Below are positions 55,047-64,000 of a stretch of DNA of 64,000 bases, piece by piece (within the stretch, counting starts at the first letter, position 1; each line of letters begins with the position of its first letter). The DNA is from Microstegium vimineum (taxonomy: Eukaryota; Streptophyta; Magnoliopsida; Poales; Poaceae). The position numbers and the translations under genes were made by a program. Where the stretch lies: assembly GCA_022036555.1 (NCBI GenBank), contig CM039133.1, positions 8,773,894 through 8,837,893 on the forward strand, written 5' to 3'. The notes beneath the pieces were generated by a model. The model ran no database searches and was not told where the DNA came from. It saw nothing but the letters and a program-made list of their open reading frames with translations.

Positions 55047-55261
55047 ATGTGCGGAGTAAAAATAGACTACAAAAGACCAATCATATATAGTAAAACTTAG
55101 AGTAAGCCAAATTATTTGAGTGATCAGGTTACCTAAAATTTGAAAGATAAATAATCTTAAATCTCAGTTATTACTCCATAATGAGCCTTGCCATACATAA
55201 ACACATAATTGTAGGCCATCATCATGTCTAACCATAAACATTTATGATAGTGTGTTTTCAC
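55047..55261. other. AT-rich spacer
   Basis: Nothing recognised, except ATGATAGTGTGTTTTCACATA at its right edge, repeated beyond the far end of the next element. Confidence 0.4.
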
Positions 55262-55420
55262 ATATACAAACCTACTAGCTATGCAAATTATGTAAACTAT
55301 AATCAGACGCACACGATTCTAATCTAATAGTTTCAGATAAAGGTGGAACAATTATTTACTTCAATCCTCCCACCTCTATCTTCCTAATCACTTAAACCCC
55401 ACGCGCCCCGCTCCCCTCCG

Positions 55421-56044
55421 TTACGTAAAAAAACCCCGTGGACTCCCATCGGCCGCCGCCGTTACGACTCGTCCCGGCCTCCCGTCGGCCCCGACTCGTC
55501 GAGCCCCCTCGGCGCCGCCCCCTCTCCACGTGAAGATGCGGGACTCCACGCGAATTTGTTGGTTCCCCGTGTCGCACTCCACGCGGGGTCTCTGCCAGAT
55601 GACCGTGCCGTTGGGCAGCTGGAGTACCAGGTTCCCCGTGTCGAGCAGCACGGCCATGGAAGTGCCGTTGTTGACAGCGGCGACGGCGTTCTGCGTCCTC
55701 CAGCGGATGCTGCCCTGGGAGTGCGACATCACGAGGTCAGAGCTGTTTCTGCTGATGGCGAGTGTCGGGGACGAAGCCGTGGTGCCTGGGCTGTCGCGGT
55801 TGGCCACCCACACGACGGTGTGGCTGCGCTCAGGGATGCCGTGGAACCAGATCGCAACGTACAGCAGGCTCGTCGTGTTGGAGTTGGAGCCGGCCGGGGA
55901 GAAGAAGCCGAGAGCAAAGACGCCGCCTTTGGAGATGAGCAGGTCGCCGGGGGACAGTGCCCTTGCGCTTGTCAACCCGTCATCGGATTTGCAGACACAG
56001 ACCAGGAGCAGGAGGATGGAACTGGTAAGGCAGGTCGTGCCCAT
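55421..56044 (-). pseudogene. G-type lectin receptor-like kinase fragment fused to a TIR-encoded tail
   Basis: ATG 56044 opens a signal peptide (MGTTCLTSSILLLLVCVCKS) followed by a bulb-type lectin domain at about residues 25-155 (LISKGGVFALGFFSPAG, YVAIWFHGIPE, VVWVANRDSP, LLDTGNLVLQLPNGTVIW). At residue ~157, just where relatives continue WQSFDHPTD, the sequence enters the inverted-repeat arm, which supplies an Arg/Gly-rich tail and a stop. The S-locus, PAN, transmembrane and kinase parts are absent. The frame is open throughout, so a secreted lectin-like protein could in principle be made. Confidence 0.75.
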
Positions 56045-56106
56045 TATTTCGTCTGCAGTGTAGGAACCAGCAAGGGACGAGTCGGGAGCGACGAAAATGG
56101 CATCAA

Positions 56107-56115
56107 GATATATAG
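56107..56115 (-). promoter_or_regulatory. TATA-like box upstream of the lectin fragment
   Basis: On the minus strand CTATATATC lies about 65-70 bp upstream of the ATG at 56044 and inside the element arms. The capture therefore appears to include the host promoter. Confidence 0.45.
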
Positions 56116-56599
56116 ATCAGGTTGTGGCACAAGGATACGTGGTGGAGCCGTGGAGTCATCACCGGGAGTGAACCAACAAATTTGATGAAAATGCAAAACG
56201 CCAATGCAGAACGAGGTTAGAGCATCTCCCGCGTGGAGTCCTGCGTCTTCACGTGGAGAGGGGCGGCGCCGAGGGGGCTCGATGAGTCGGGGCCTGACCG
56301 GAGGCCGGCAACGGCGGCGGCCGATGGGAGTCCACGGGGTTTTTTTACGTAACGAAGGGGGCATAACGGAGCGGGGCGCGTGGGGTTTAAGTGATTAGAA
56401 AGATAGGGGTGGGAGGATTGAAGTGAATAATTATCCCACCACTATTTGAAACCATTAGATTAGAATCGTATGCGTCTGATTATAATTTGCATAGTTTACA
56501 TAGCTAGTAGATTTGCATAGCATACGCCTCTCATATATATGATAGTGTGTTTTCGCATACCAAATCAGTGAATGGAACTGCGCATGCATGTTATGGTAG

Positions 56600-57430
56600 T
56601 AATTGGATAATATAAGAGGTACCCATAAAATTATTGTATATATAGAGAGAGAAGGCAAAACAACATAATTCTGGTATGTAATCTATATTTATTTATCTAT
56701 ACCTATTAATAAAGAGTTAAAATTTCTAGCTCTTTTTTCGTCCAGCCCACTCAATTGTTTCTAACTGTCTCGCTCACTCGGCCCAGGCCTTTTTGTCTGG
56801 CCCAACTGCCCCAGTCGCTCGCGTAAAGCCAGAAAAGCTCATTCGTTGGTGCATGACGCATTCGCTTGTGTGCGTGATTAAAAAAAAGAAAAAAATCGGG
56901 TTGTCACCACGCTCTTGCTCGCGTGTACGTAGGGCCCGCTTCGACCTCCCGGCGGCCGGCGCTCGGCGCTCGGACACTCACACTCGTCGCCGACGGCCCC
57001 ACCGTGTCCGCCGCTGCCACTTGTTGGACTGCCCATGCCGTTCTTCTGCGCCAGCGCAATCGCTCACGTGCACGCATGGCTGCCTCAGCCTCCCAATACC
57101 CGGCGGCCGGTGCTCGCCGCAGTCAACCTTGCCGCGGTGGCGCCGCCGCCCTTTGCCGCACCGCGCACGCAGTTCTCCGGCGCCTGTGCAACTCACGTAC
57201 GCACGCAGGGCCGCCTCGACCTCCCGCCCTCCCGGTGGCGCTGTTGCCGCGTTCTTTTGAGAAGCCGGCAATGGCCGCCGGCGGTGTCACCGCGTTCTTC
57301 TGAGAAGCCGGCGCCGCCACGGTGGCCTTTGTTTGTAGGTTCGCCGACCCTTCATCATCCGATTAGCGAATCAGAATCAGAATTGGTGTACGAATACACC
57401 AACTTGGATTGTTAAAAAAACAGAATTCAA
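56600..57430. other. GC-rich transposon-like segment, possible Helitron relative
   Basis: It begins near 56697 with TCTATACCTATTAATAAAG, which resembles the 5' start of grass Helitron-type repeats, and contains imperfect repeats of GCGTTCTTYTGAGAAGCCGGC (57247 and 57291) in a CG-rich body. Near its right end TTGGTGTACGAATACACCAA forms a short hairpin. No Rep/helicase was seen, and a CTRR end is not convincing. Long GC-rich frames on both strands are compositional. Confidence 0.3.
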
Positions 57431-57782
57431 TCGAAGTCCATGAAAGGGAAAATCTGTATCCAATGAAATAAAGACACGGGTCCAGATTGGAAAAAATATC
57501 CAAGATAAGTTGGACACGAACTCCATGTTTGACACATACTTTTCAATATTTTTCTATTTATAAAAGATGTCATTGGGATCTCGTGTTTAGGCAGACTTCG
57601 AACCCTGTGCTCGCCAAGCTGTACAAATTGAGAAGCCCCCTATCCGTCATCGAATTCTGATTTGAACATAAGCTCAGAAAGGATTAAGATGCCCAAAAGA
57701 AGAGTTGAATTGGAATCTTTTTAATTTTTAGACAAGAATTAAACCTATCAAGAGCCAATTAACCCCAAATGTCTACCGATAG
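57431..57782. other. Spacer with a tRNA-like B-box motif
   Basis: On the minus strand GGGTTCGAAGTC (near 57595-57606) matches a polymerase III B box, preceded by GGGGGCTTC. This hints at a SINE relic, but no A box or body could be defined. Otherwise nothing recognised. Confidence 0.25.
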
Positions 57783-59171
57783 TGTGTCCTAACTAGAAAG
57801 CGGTAGCAAGCCAATATAACGCTAAACCTTCCTACACAGTTCTAGTATGAATTGGAAGACAAGTGTGGAAAGTAATGCGGTATGAAAGAGCTAGGGAAAG
57901 AGGTGCTTGACACGGCGATGTTTTGCCGAGGTATCGAGGAGTCGACACTCCCCCCTAGTCCTCGTTGGAGCACCTCGCAAGGTATAGCTCCTCTCAATCC
58001 CGCGCAAGGGATGAGTGCTCTCTACGGGCTGATTCTTCGCCACTCCGACTCGGTGAATCGCCCACAACCGATCACAAGTCGATGAAGAAGGGCCACGGAC
58101 AATCTCCCCGGCGATCACCTTCCTCCAAGGACCACCGGACCGTCTAGGTGATGTCGATCACCAAGAGTAACAAGCCTCGATCTTCGCTTGACTCACTCAA
58201 GCTTCACAACTAGAGGATGCACACTTGAACTCTTGGATGAACTAGAGGAGAGGATGGATGGATTCGAGAATCACTCTCTCTCTCTAGGGCTCTTGCTCTC
58301 TTCCCAACCTTCTCAGCAACTGAAATGAGCAAAGGCAAGTTGGGAGAGAGGTGTGAGGAGCTATAAATAGCCCTCCAGAAAATTGCCTCGGGCTGGCTCT
58401 TTAAGTTGGCGACGGACGCTCCGTCGCCCTGCCCAACGGCTAGTTCTGCACACTGTTTTGGGCGACGGACGCTCCTGCACAGTTCGACGGACGCTGAGGC
58501 ATCAGCGTCCGACACCCCTTTTCATTTTGCACTGAAAACAACCCCACTGGAAGGCCGACGGACGCTACCCTAGCGTCCGACGCCTAGGCGACGGACAGCG
58601 TCCGACGCCCTCTGAAACTCAGGGGCTCATACTGGGCGGCCGACGGACGCTACGTCATCCTGACGTCAGCGTCCGACGCCATCGTCCGACGCGACGGACA
58701 GCGTCCGGCGCCTTCAAACTCAGCGTCCGATGCCCAGTAAACTTCTTTTTCAACTCCAGTTTTCGTCGCGATGAATTCGGAAGAAGTTCTTGGCTATCTT
58801 ACGGTCACCATAGGCTTGCTTAGAGCTAAGGAAGTCAAGTGTGCACCACACCTAAGTCATGAAGCTTTCCTAAGTCAAGCTACTAGGCTCAACCCCTCTT
58901 GATAGTACGATCAAAGATCAAATAGAAGCCCTATCTATTTCTAAGTGCCCTTCATCACCTTATGGCACTTAGCCTATCATTCTAGGGTCTTCATCATGTC
59001 TCTTTGAAATCCGAAACGATATCCATCTTGAGGGCTAAGTGATGACCATTCATGCCCATTCATGTTGATCACTATGGCTAAGCTACGCATAGCCTCTACA
59101 AAACACACGTTAGCCATAATAATCGCTAATTGCCGTTAATCACCGAAGCCTAATAGGGTCATGATTCTTCA
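57783..59171 (-). repeat. 3' LTR of a Sirevirus-like Copia element
   Basis: Its inner edge is fixed at 59171 by a polypurine tract on the minus strand (AAAAAGGGGGAGATTGAAG, about 59170-59190), which directly precedes TGAAGAATCATG. A TATA-like TATTTATAG lies near 58362-58370 on the minus strand. Between 58400 and 58735 it holds many CGACGGACGCT and AGCGTCCGACGC motifs. The left end at 57783 is a guess; the partner LTR is outside the window. Confidence 0.6.
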
Positions 59172-59650
59172 ATCTCCCCCTTTTTGGTGATTGACGACAA
59201 TAACACCTCGAGTATGGATATAAGAGTGAAAGGTTAGGATTTTGGTAACTTGGAATGGTTGAACAAGGGTTAGTGAATTTGTAATAAAGCAAACTTGCTC
59301 ACCCAAACCGAATCACGAACATGGTACTCATGAATATGAATATTAAGCGGAGTACCTCATGATATTCTCAACTTTATATCGGAGTAAGATGTGAAAGCTC
59401 AATTACCATTAGATCATAGAGACATATCATGAACAAGAGACAACTCACACCATATATTAGTGAAAAACAAGAGTAGGTCTCACAAGCACAAGTATCTCAC
59501 AAGCATCATTCATCACACATATACACAAATGCAATAAGATTGACATGATGACATGAGTACGGGGGAATATAAAAACACACAAAGAAACCAATCCCTCCCC
59601 CTATCTCTATACTCGACCCTCTCTCCCCCTTTGGCGTCTAGCACCAACAA

Positions 59651-62377
59651 CTACGCATCTGGAGCTGGACAAGAAGGCGAAGAAGCTGCAGCCTGACGAT
59701 CGAGCATGATGAAATCCTGAAGATCTGACTCGTCTGACTCAACATCTGCTTCGGCCTCTACAGGTGTAGGTGCAGCTAGGGTGACCTCTGGAGATGACAC
59801 TGGAGGCTCTGGAGCTGCTGACTCAACTGGCTCCCCCTGAGGCTCATCTGGTGCCTCTGATGGTCCTGCCTCTGAAGTAACGGGTTTGGGAGCCCGACGA
59901 GTGAAGACTCGAGGCGGTGGAGGAGTAGACACTGCCAAAGCGACCAGAGATACTGCTGCCACAAGCTCTGCTGGCTGGGACTAAGGTGGAGTAGATACTG
60001 CCACTGTAACTGCCTCGTCCTGCTCCTGTGTCTGAACTGGGACCTCTGGCTCAACTACCTCAACTGCTACTAAGATAGCATGTGTCTGAACTGCAGCTGG
60101 AGGAGTGGTGACTGTCTGCGTGGACTGGTCTGGTGCGATCTCCGATGAGGCAACTGAAGAAAGGTAAGTGCCCGTCGCCGGAAGATCCACCTCAACCTCT
60201 GAAGCTCGTGTGTCTAGCTGAGAGGCTCCGGGAGAGTCATCTCCTGTGATCTCCAAGTAGGAGGCTGAGAGCTCACGCGAGACCTCTGCAATGGTGGTTC
60301 CCCGGATAGGTGTGAAACCAGACTGTAGCTCACCGGGCGAAACCAACCATGAGGACATCTGGGTCCTCGGAGACTGGCACTCTGGAGAGGTAGGTGGCTA
60401 GAAGGGTGGAACGACTGGCGCCTGACTCTGCTGTCCTCCGGACGGTAACGCTGGAGTCGGGACCACGATCACTGGAGGCTGCTGCTGAGAGACCTCGGAC
60501 ATCTGAAGTTGTGGAGTGACGGTCTGTCCGGAGGTCGAGTCAAGGAGATGCTCAAGAAGCATAGTCTGAGTCTTCTGAATTTCAGCCTGCTGCATCTGAT
60601 AATCTAGGAACTGGCGCTGAAACTCATCCTGCCGGGCCTGAGTTTGAGCCTGAGCCGCAAGCTGCTGTGCTGTGAGCCTCCGAACATATGCAGCCTGCCG
60701 TCTCTGCTCCTCTGCCTGTCGTGACTGCTCCTCATGCATCCTCGTAAGGAGGGTAAGAATTGTGGCCTCTGAGGTGCCTGAAACTGGAGCTGGACCTGAC
60801 CCTACCGCCTCATGGTCATGAGACATCGGTGCGTACTCGGGCATCGGCCTATAGTCCTCATCAGAGCTATCAGAGTTCAAATCCTCTCTGTAGGCTGCCT
60901 CAGCAGCTGTGTCAATCTGAGCATCAAGATCTGCAAGGTCTGCCTGGGCGATCTGCTCAACTGTAGCGTCAGTGTCCTCTGCCGACTGAGGTGGCACACC
61001 TACCTGTCTGGTTCCTGGTCGGTACGCTCTGCTGGGGCGAGGTGGATTTCCGTGAATGACCAACTGTCTCATCGAGTAGACGGGATACTTAGTGGCTGAC
61101 CTCGTAAGAGTGACTTGCAGTGATCCAGACCGAGTCATAGCCACTATCAGATAGGAAATCCAATGCACAAACTGTAGCTGCCAGTGTCCTCTGAACCCTG
61201 CAACTATGATATCCTCTAGCTCGCTGACGATCAAATCCCGTAGATCAAACTTTTCCTTTCGGATGACATGAGCGAGAAGCCACAGCTGAAGACGGGTAAT
61301 AGTGTCCCGAGCTCCAATCCTAGGAAGAATGGTACGCCTCAGTACCTCGTGGAGGATCCGAGCAAGAGGAGTGAGGTCTCTCGGAGTGCGGCTTGAACCC
61401 TCTGTGAAAGGCAGCTGGAAGCACGGCCTCACGTAGTATGTAGATGGCACTATCCCATCGTGAGGTCAGCGAGGTGTCTCCTGGTCCCCGTAGCACAAGC
61501 TGTGAATCCTCGTAGAAGAAGACTCTAAGTGGAATAGCTCTCTGAACCAAGCTGCAGTGTCTCTGAAGTCGCGGCCCTGAAAGCCGAAGTGAAAGAACTC
61601 GTGGTCAGGCGAGATCCACGGCGAGGCGTAGAACTGATAGACCCAGTCCTTCTGATAAGCACCGGATCATCCCATCAAATCTGATAAGCCCTGAATGTAC
61701 TGTAGATGCTGAAGGATCTCTGGACCACCGACACCCTCTATGTGAGCCGATGGGCAAACTCTGTGAGCCCTAAGAGGAGCGTCGGTCTCAACATACGCTC
61801 TGTAGAAGTCCTCATGAATAGTGGTGTAGAAATCACGACCAGCACGGGGATCCCTCTGAGCCGGGAACCAAGACTGAAAGTCCACGAAGCGAAGAAGCTG
61901 GACCTGCTTGGTTGTGAGAACCCTGACCTGATGCCTCACTGGGTCTAGTAACTGAGATCCTGGAGGACTGGGTGGTGCTCCAGACCCACGTGAGCGAGTG
62001 ACACGTCTGGCCATTAGCTCACCAATCGAAGAGTGGCCCGCGGTCTATGGTTGCTCAGTTTGTGGAGCCTGCTCTGTCTCCTCTGTCTCAGTTGCCTCTG
62101 CGGGCTCTATCGTTGGACGCGTAGGGGACTCACGACACGCTCCACGGCGAGGCGAGAGCCTCAAACCGGCGCGATGTCCGCCTCGCTCCGCTATCTCTGC
62201 TGCCTCTGCCACTGCAACTCTTCCTGCAGAGTCTGGATCCATAAGTGACCTCTTGCGCTTTTTGGAAACAACCTTTTGCTTGCCCCTTCCCCGATCAGTG
62301 GGTGGACGCGGTGGAGGTGGAGGGTCACCACCACTACCGGGAATGGGGCCGACGTTCTTAGTTCTTGCCATTGACAT
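59651..62377 (-). pseudogene. Sirevirus env-like ORF, one 909-codon frame with five stops
   Basis: From MSMARTKNVGPIPG at 62377 the same frame runs to the stop at 59651 without any frameshift, interrupted by stops at 62045-62047, 61667-61669, 61466-61468, 60398-60400 and 59981-59983. The N-terminus has a basic segment (KQKVVSKKRKRS), the middle a conserved region (LRFVDFQSWFPAQRDPR, LWLLAHVIRKEKFDLRDLIV, YLIVAMTRSGSLQVTL), then a Gln-rich coiled coil (QRQFLDYQMQQAEIQKTQ) and a Pro/Glu-rich C-terminus. No clear signal peptide or transmembrane helix was seen, so an envelope role is not supported here. Function unknown. Confidence 0.7.
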
Positions 62378-63856
62378 GCACTGAACTAACTAACACTGTC
62401 AAAGAACAACTGCCACTGACAACCTGACAAACCTCTCACAATAGTGTGGCTCGACGGCCCTTGACTGTCCCTTTCGAGGCTTTGCCTCGTTCCTTAGTCG
62501 CGGGCTTTGCCCCGAGTTAACTGCCACTGCCCAACTGTCACCTGTACGATAGATAGAAATAGTATATAACCATAAGCATATATCTAGAGGTGAGATAAGT
62601 CTAATTGGAAGAATGAAATAGTTACGGAATGGATCGTATCCAACAATCATACCTTGGACCAAGTGACACAAAGGAGAAGGAGATAAATCTCAGTCAACTT
62701 CTACTCACAATCCGCAACCTTAGGGGCAAATAGACGGAAAGACTCCCCTTCGAGACAGCCCAGGGGCAGTGGGAGAGGCTCTGTTCCTTGGAGAGAGCAG
62801 GCCCTGGCGGCTGAAACGCACGCACAGGATAGGGCGGCAAACCGGCGACTCACCGGTGGTTAAAGTCCTCCTGCGAGAAGCGACGCAAGCAGGGGCGAGG
62901 GGCAGCACAGGCGCGAGAGCAAGCGGCGGTCAGTGCTGTGACGGTGCTGGGAGGAGCTCGCCGGCGAGGGGTGGCGCGGCTCTAGGTGCGGCGGTGGCGG
63001 CGGCGGCACAGAGGAGGGAACAGCGAAACCGAAACGGGCTCTGCGGTGGTTAGGGCACGGGAGAGCGTGCGGCGGTGTACGGAACCGAGTGAAACGACCG
63101 AGAGGGAGAAAGAAGAGATGGGGATTTTAAAAAAAAATTCAGCCTTAATTTCGCGACGGACGCTCCGTCAATGTGCGACGGACGCTGGACAGCGTCCGAC
63201 GGCATAGTTCGTCGGGCTTCCAAAACAGGTTTGAAGCACCCTAACGCATTGACCGCTCCGCGACGGACGCTGGGGAGCGTCCGTCGCCCCGAGGACAGGC
63301 AACGTTCAGTCTCCGGACGATCGCGACGGACGCTAAGGCATTTGTCGCCGAGCGTCCGTCGGTAGCGTCCGACGCCTTAAAAATAGAGTTTTTCAAATCT
63401 AATCTTTGTGTCTTTCTCCCAACCAAGTTCTAATCCAAATAAGATCCAAATAACACTAGATTGGACTTGATATGAGAGCCGTCTCTCAAACTCTCATTTT
63501 CAAATAGTTTGCCATAGGCTTAGATTTAGGTTTAGCTCAAAATATTCGAATGGAAACATCAAGGAGACATCATATGGCCACAAGATGGGTAAAGAAGTGC
63601 CTTAAGCTTGGAATGCTCCCCCTAAGTGGACGAACACAGAGGATGCTCAAACTTAACCGAAAAGAAAGAGCAAACAACACATGCACATGCAATGCATTAC
63701 AAGAATTTGAATCTAGGTTGCTTGCAAGTTTAAACCATGATTTGGACTTCTTCACACGTTCAAGAACTGTTATTCCAAACATGTTAGCCAAACATATGTG
63801 CATTACTAAATTAACATGATTATATTACACATGATGCAAGGTTGGTTCGCACAAGA
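62378..63856 (-). other. Spacer between pol and env-like ORF with CGACGGACGCT motif cluster
   Basis: 63150-63385 carries several CGACGGACGCT, AGCGTCCGTCG and AGCGTCCGACG motifs, the same family as in the LTR. 62700-63110 is GC-rich, and short palindromes such as CGAGGCTTTGCCTCG (62477-62491) occur. No coding frame is supported. Confidence 0.55.
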
Positions 63857-64000
63857 TCATCTTTTAGTGATGTTAGAGTGATCAAGCACATTCAACTCGT
63901 TTCTCAACCTACAAAAGGTTGCTTCATCGAGTGGTTTAGTGAAGATATCCACCAATTGATTTTCGCTAGAAACTCCCACTAGTGTGATATATTTCCTAGC
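63857..64000 (-). CDS. C-terminal end of Copia pol (after RNase H), partial
   Basis: The last 47 codons before TGA 63857-63859 read ENQLVDIFTKPLDEATFCRL and end with NVLDHSNITKR. NQLVDIFTKPL is the hallmark just after Copia RNase H. The frame is open to the window edge, so the start lies outside. Confidence 0.85.
   Translation of the reverse strand, partial: ARKYITLVGVSSENQLVDIFTKPLDEATFCRLRNELNVLDHSNITKR

Larger units (their letters stand above)
55262..56522. mobile_element. Pack-MULE-like element carrying a receptor-kinase gene fragment
   Basis: Arms of about 290 bp at 55262-55552 and 56230-56522 are inverted repeats of one another, sharing CCGTGGACTCCCATCGGCC, TTAAACCCCACGCGCCCCG and CAGACGCA-ACGATTCTAATC. 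Such long GC-rich terminal inverted repeats around captured host sequence are the mark of Pack-MULEs. Outside the arms the 21-bp sequence ATGATAGTGTGTTTTCRCATA occurs on both sides in the same orientation, longer than a normal 9-bp Mutator duplication, so the exact ends remain uncertain. Confidence 0.65.
57783..64000 (-). mobile_element. Sirevirus-like Ty1/Copia retrotransposon, 3' half
   Basis: Reading on the minus strand from the window edge: end of pol (64000-63857), a 1.5-kb non-coding spacer with palindromic motifs, a long env-like frame (62377-59651), a 3' spacer (59650-59190), polypurine tract and LTR. A Copia pol followed by an additional large reading frame is characteristic of Sireviruses (Maximus lineage). 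The 5' LTR, gag and most of pol lie right of the window. Confidence 0.75.

Noticed and set aside
56793..57415. Arg/Pro-rich frames of 126-155 codons on the plus strand
   Set aside because: GC-rich transposon-like DNA with open frames in three phases and on both strands; no motif.
56697..57420. Definite Helitron
   Set aside because: Only a 5'-like start and a hairpin were seen; no convincing CTRR end or insertion between A and T, and no Rep/helicase sequence.
59651..62377. True envelope glycoprotein gene
   Set aside because: Only position supports the env-like label; no signal peptide, transmembrane segment or cleavage motif was visible.

Overview
The window is nuclear DNA of a grass (Poaceae), probably a panicoid. 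The evidence is a cluster of GC-rich MATH-BTB genes of the strongly expanded grass type, CACTA elements carrying CACTCGGCAA subterminal motifs, Tourist, Stowaway and hAT MITEs, and Copia elements including a Sirevirus. There are no bacterial features, no CRISPR array and no rRNA. Nearly all gene-like content is either a MATH-BTB copy or part of a transposable element. All calls come from reading the sequence and its translations; no database search was possible.

MATH-BTB cluster (all on the minus strand): G1 1054-2058 (open frame, C-terminus lost), G2 5069-6181 (apparently intact), G3 8753-9779 (pseudogene with frameshift and deletion), G4 14144-15289 (open, C-terminus frameshifted, N-terminal acylation motif), G5 27448-28537 (single +1 frameshift) and G6 52616-53604 (pseudogene). 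A broken duplicate of the G1 3' end lies at 1-502. Such proteins pair a substrate-binding MATH domain with a CUL3-binding BTB domain and serve as E3 ubiquitin ligase adaptors.

0-16 kb: G1 to G4, separated by a CACTA element, a solo LTR with five TGACGTCA-like sites, many MITEs and a CACTA terminus. 16-23.2 kb: a degenerate tandem array whose units carry one exon resembling the start of a DUF668 (PSI1-like) domain, plus an hAT-like element present once as a dimer and once as a monomer. 23.2-27.4 kb: mostly unassigned AT-rich DNA, a CACTA end and two MITEs with clean target duplications. 27.4-34.2 kb: G5, then a complete but decayed Copia element (28673-34164, TSD GACAC) only 135 bp upstream of the G5 ATG, with a SINE in one LTR.

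34.3-42.7 kb: an 8.4-kb CACTA (TSD TTG) containing a decayed Transposase_24-type gene and a nested 3-kb LTR-like insertion. 42.9-52.3 kb: nested elements. These are a TRIM, the separated parts of a mariner-like transposase gene, an L1-type LINE and a CACTA with TNP2-like and Ulp1-like fragments between them, a Stowaway MITE, an NLR remnant and another CACTA end. 52.6-57.4 kb: G6, then a Pack-MULE-like element holding the promoter and first part of a G-type lectin receptor kinase gene. 57.8-64 kb: the 3' half of a minus-strand Sirevirus-like Copia element with its LTR, a 909-codon env-like frame carrying five stops, a motif-rich spacer and the end of pol running off the window.

The open MATH-BTB genes G1, G2 and G4 are the only plausible functional host genes; G5 is one base from open. 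Everything else is transposon biology or gene debris.
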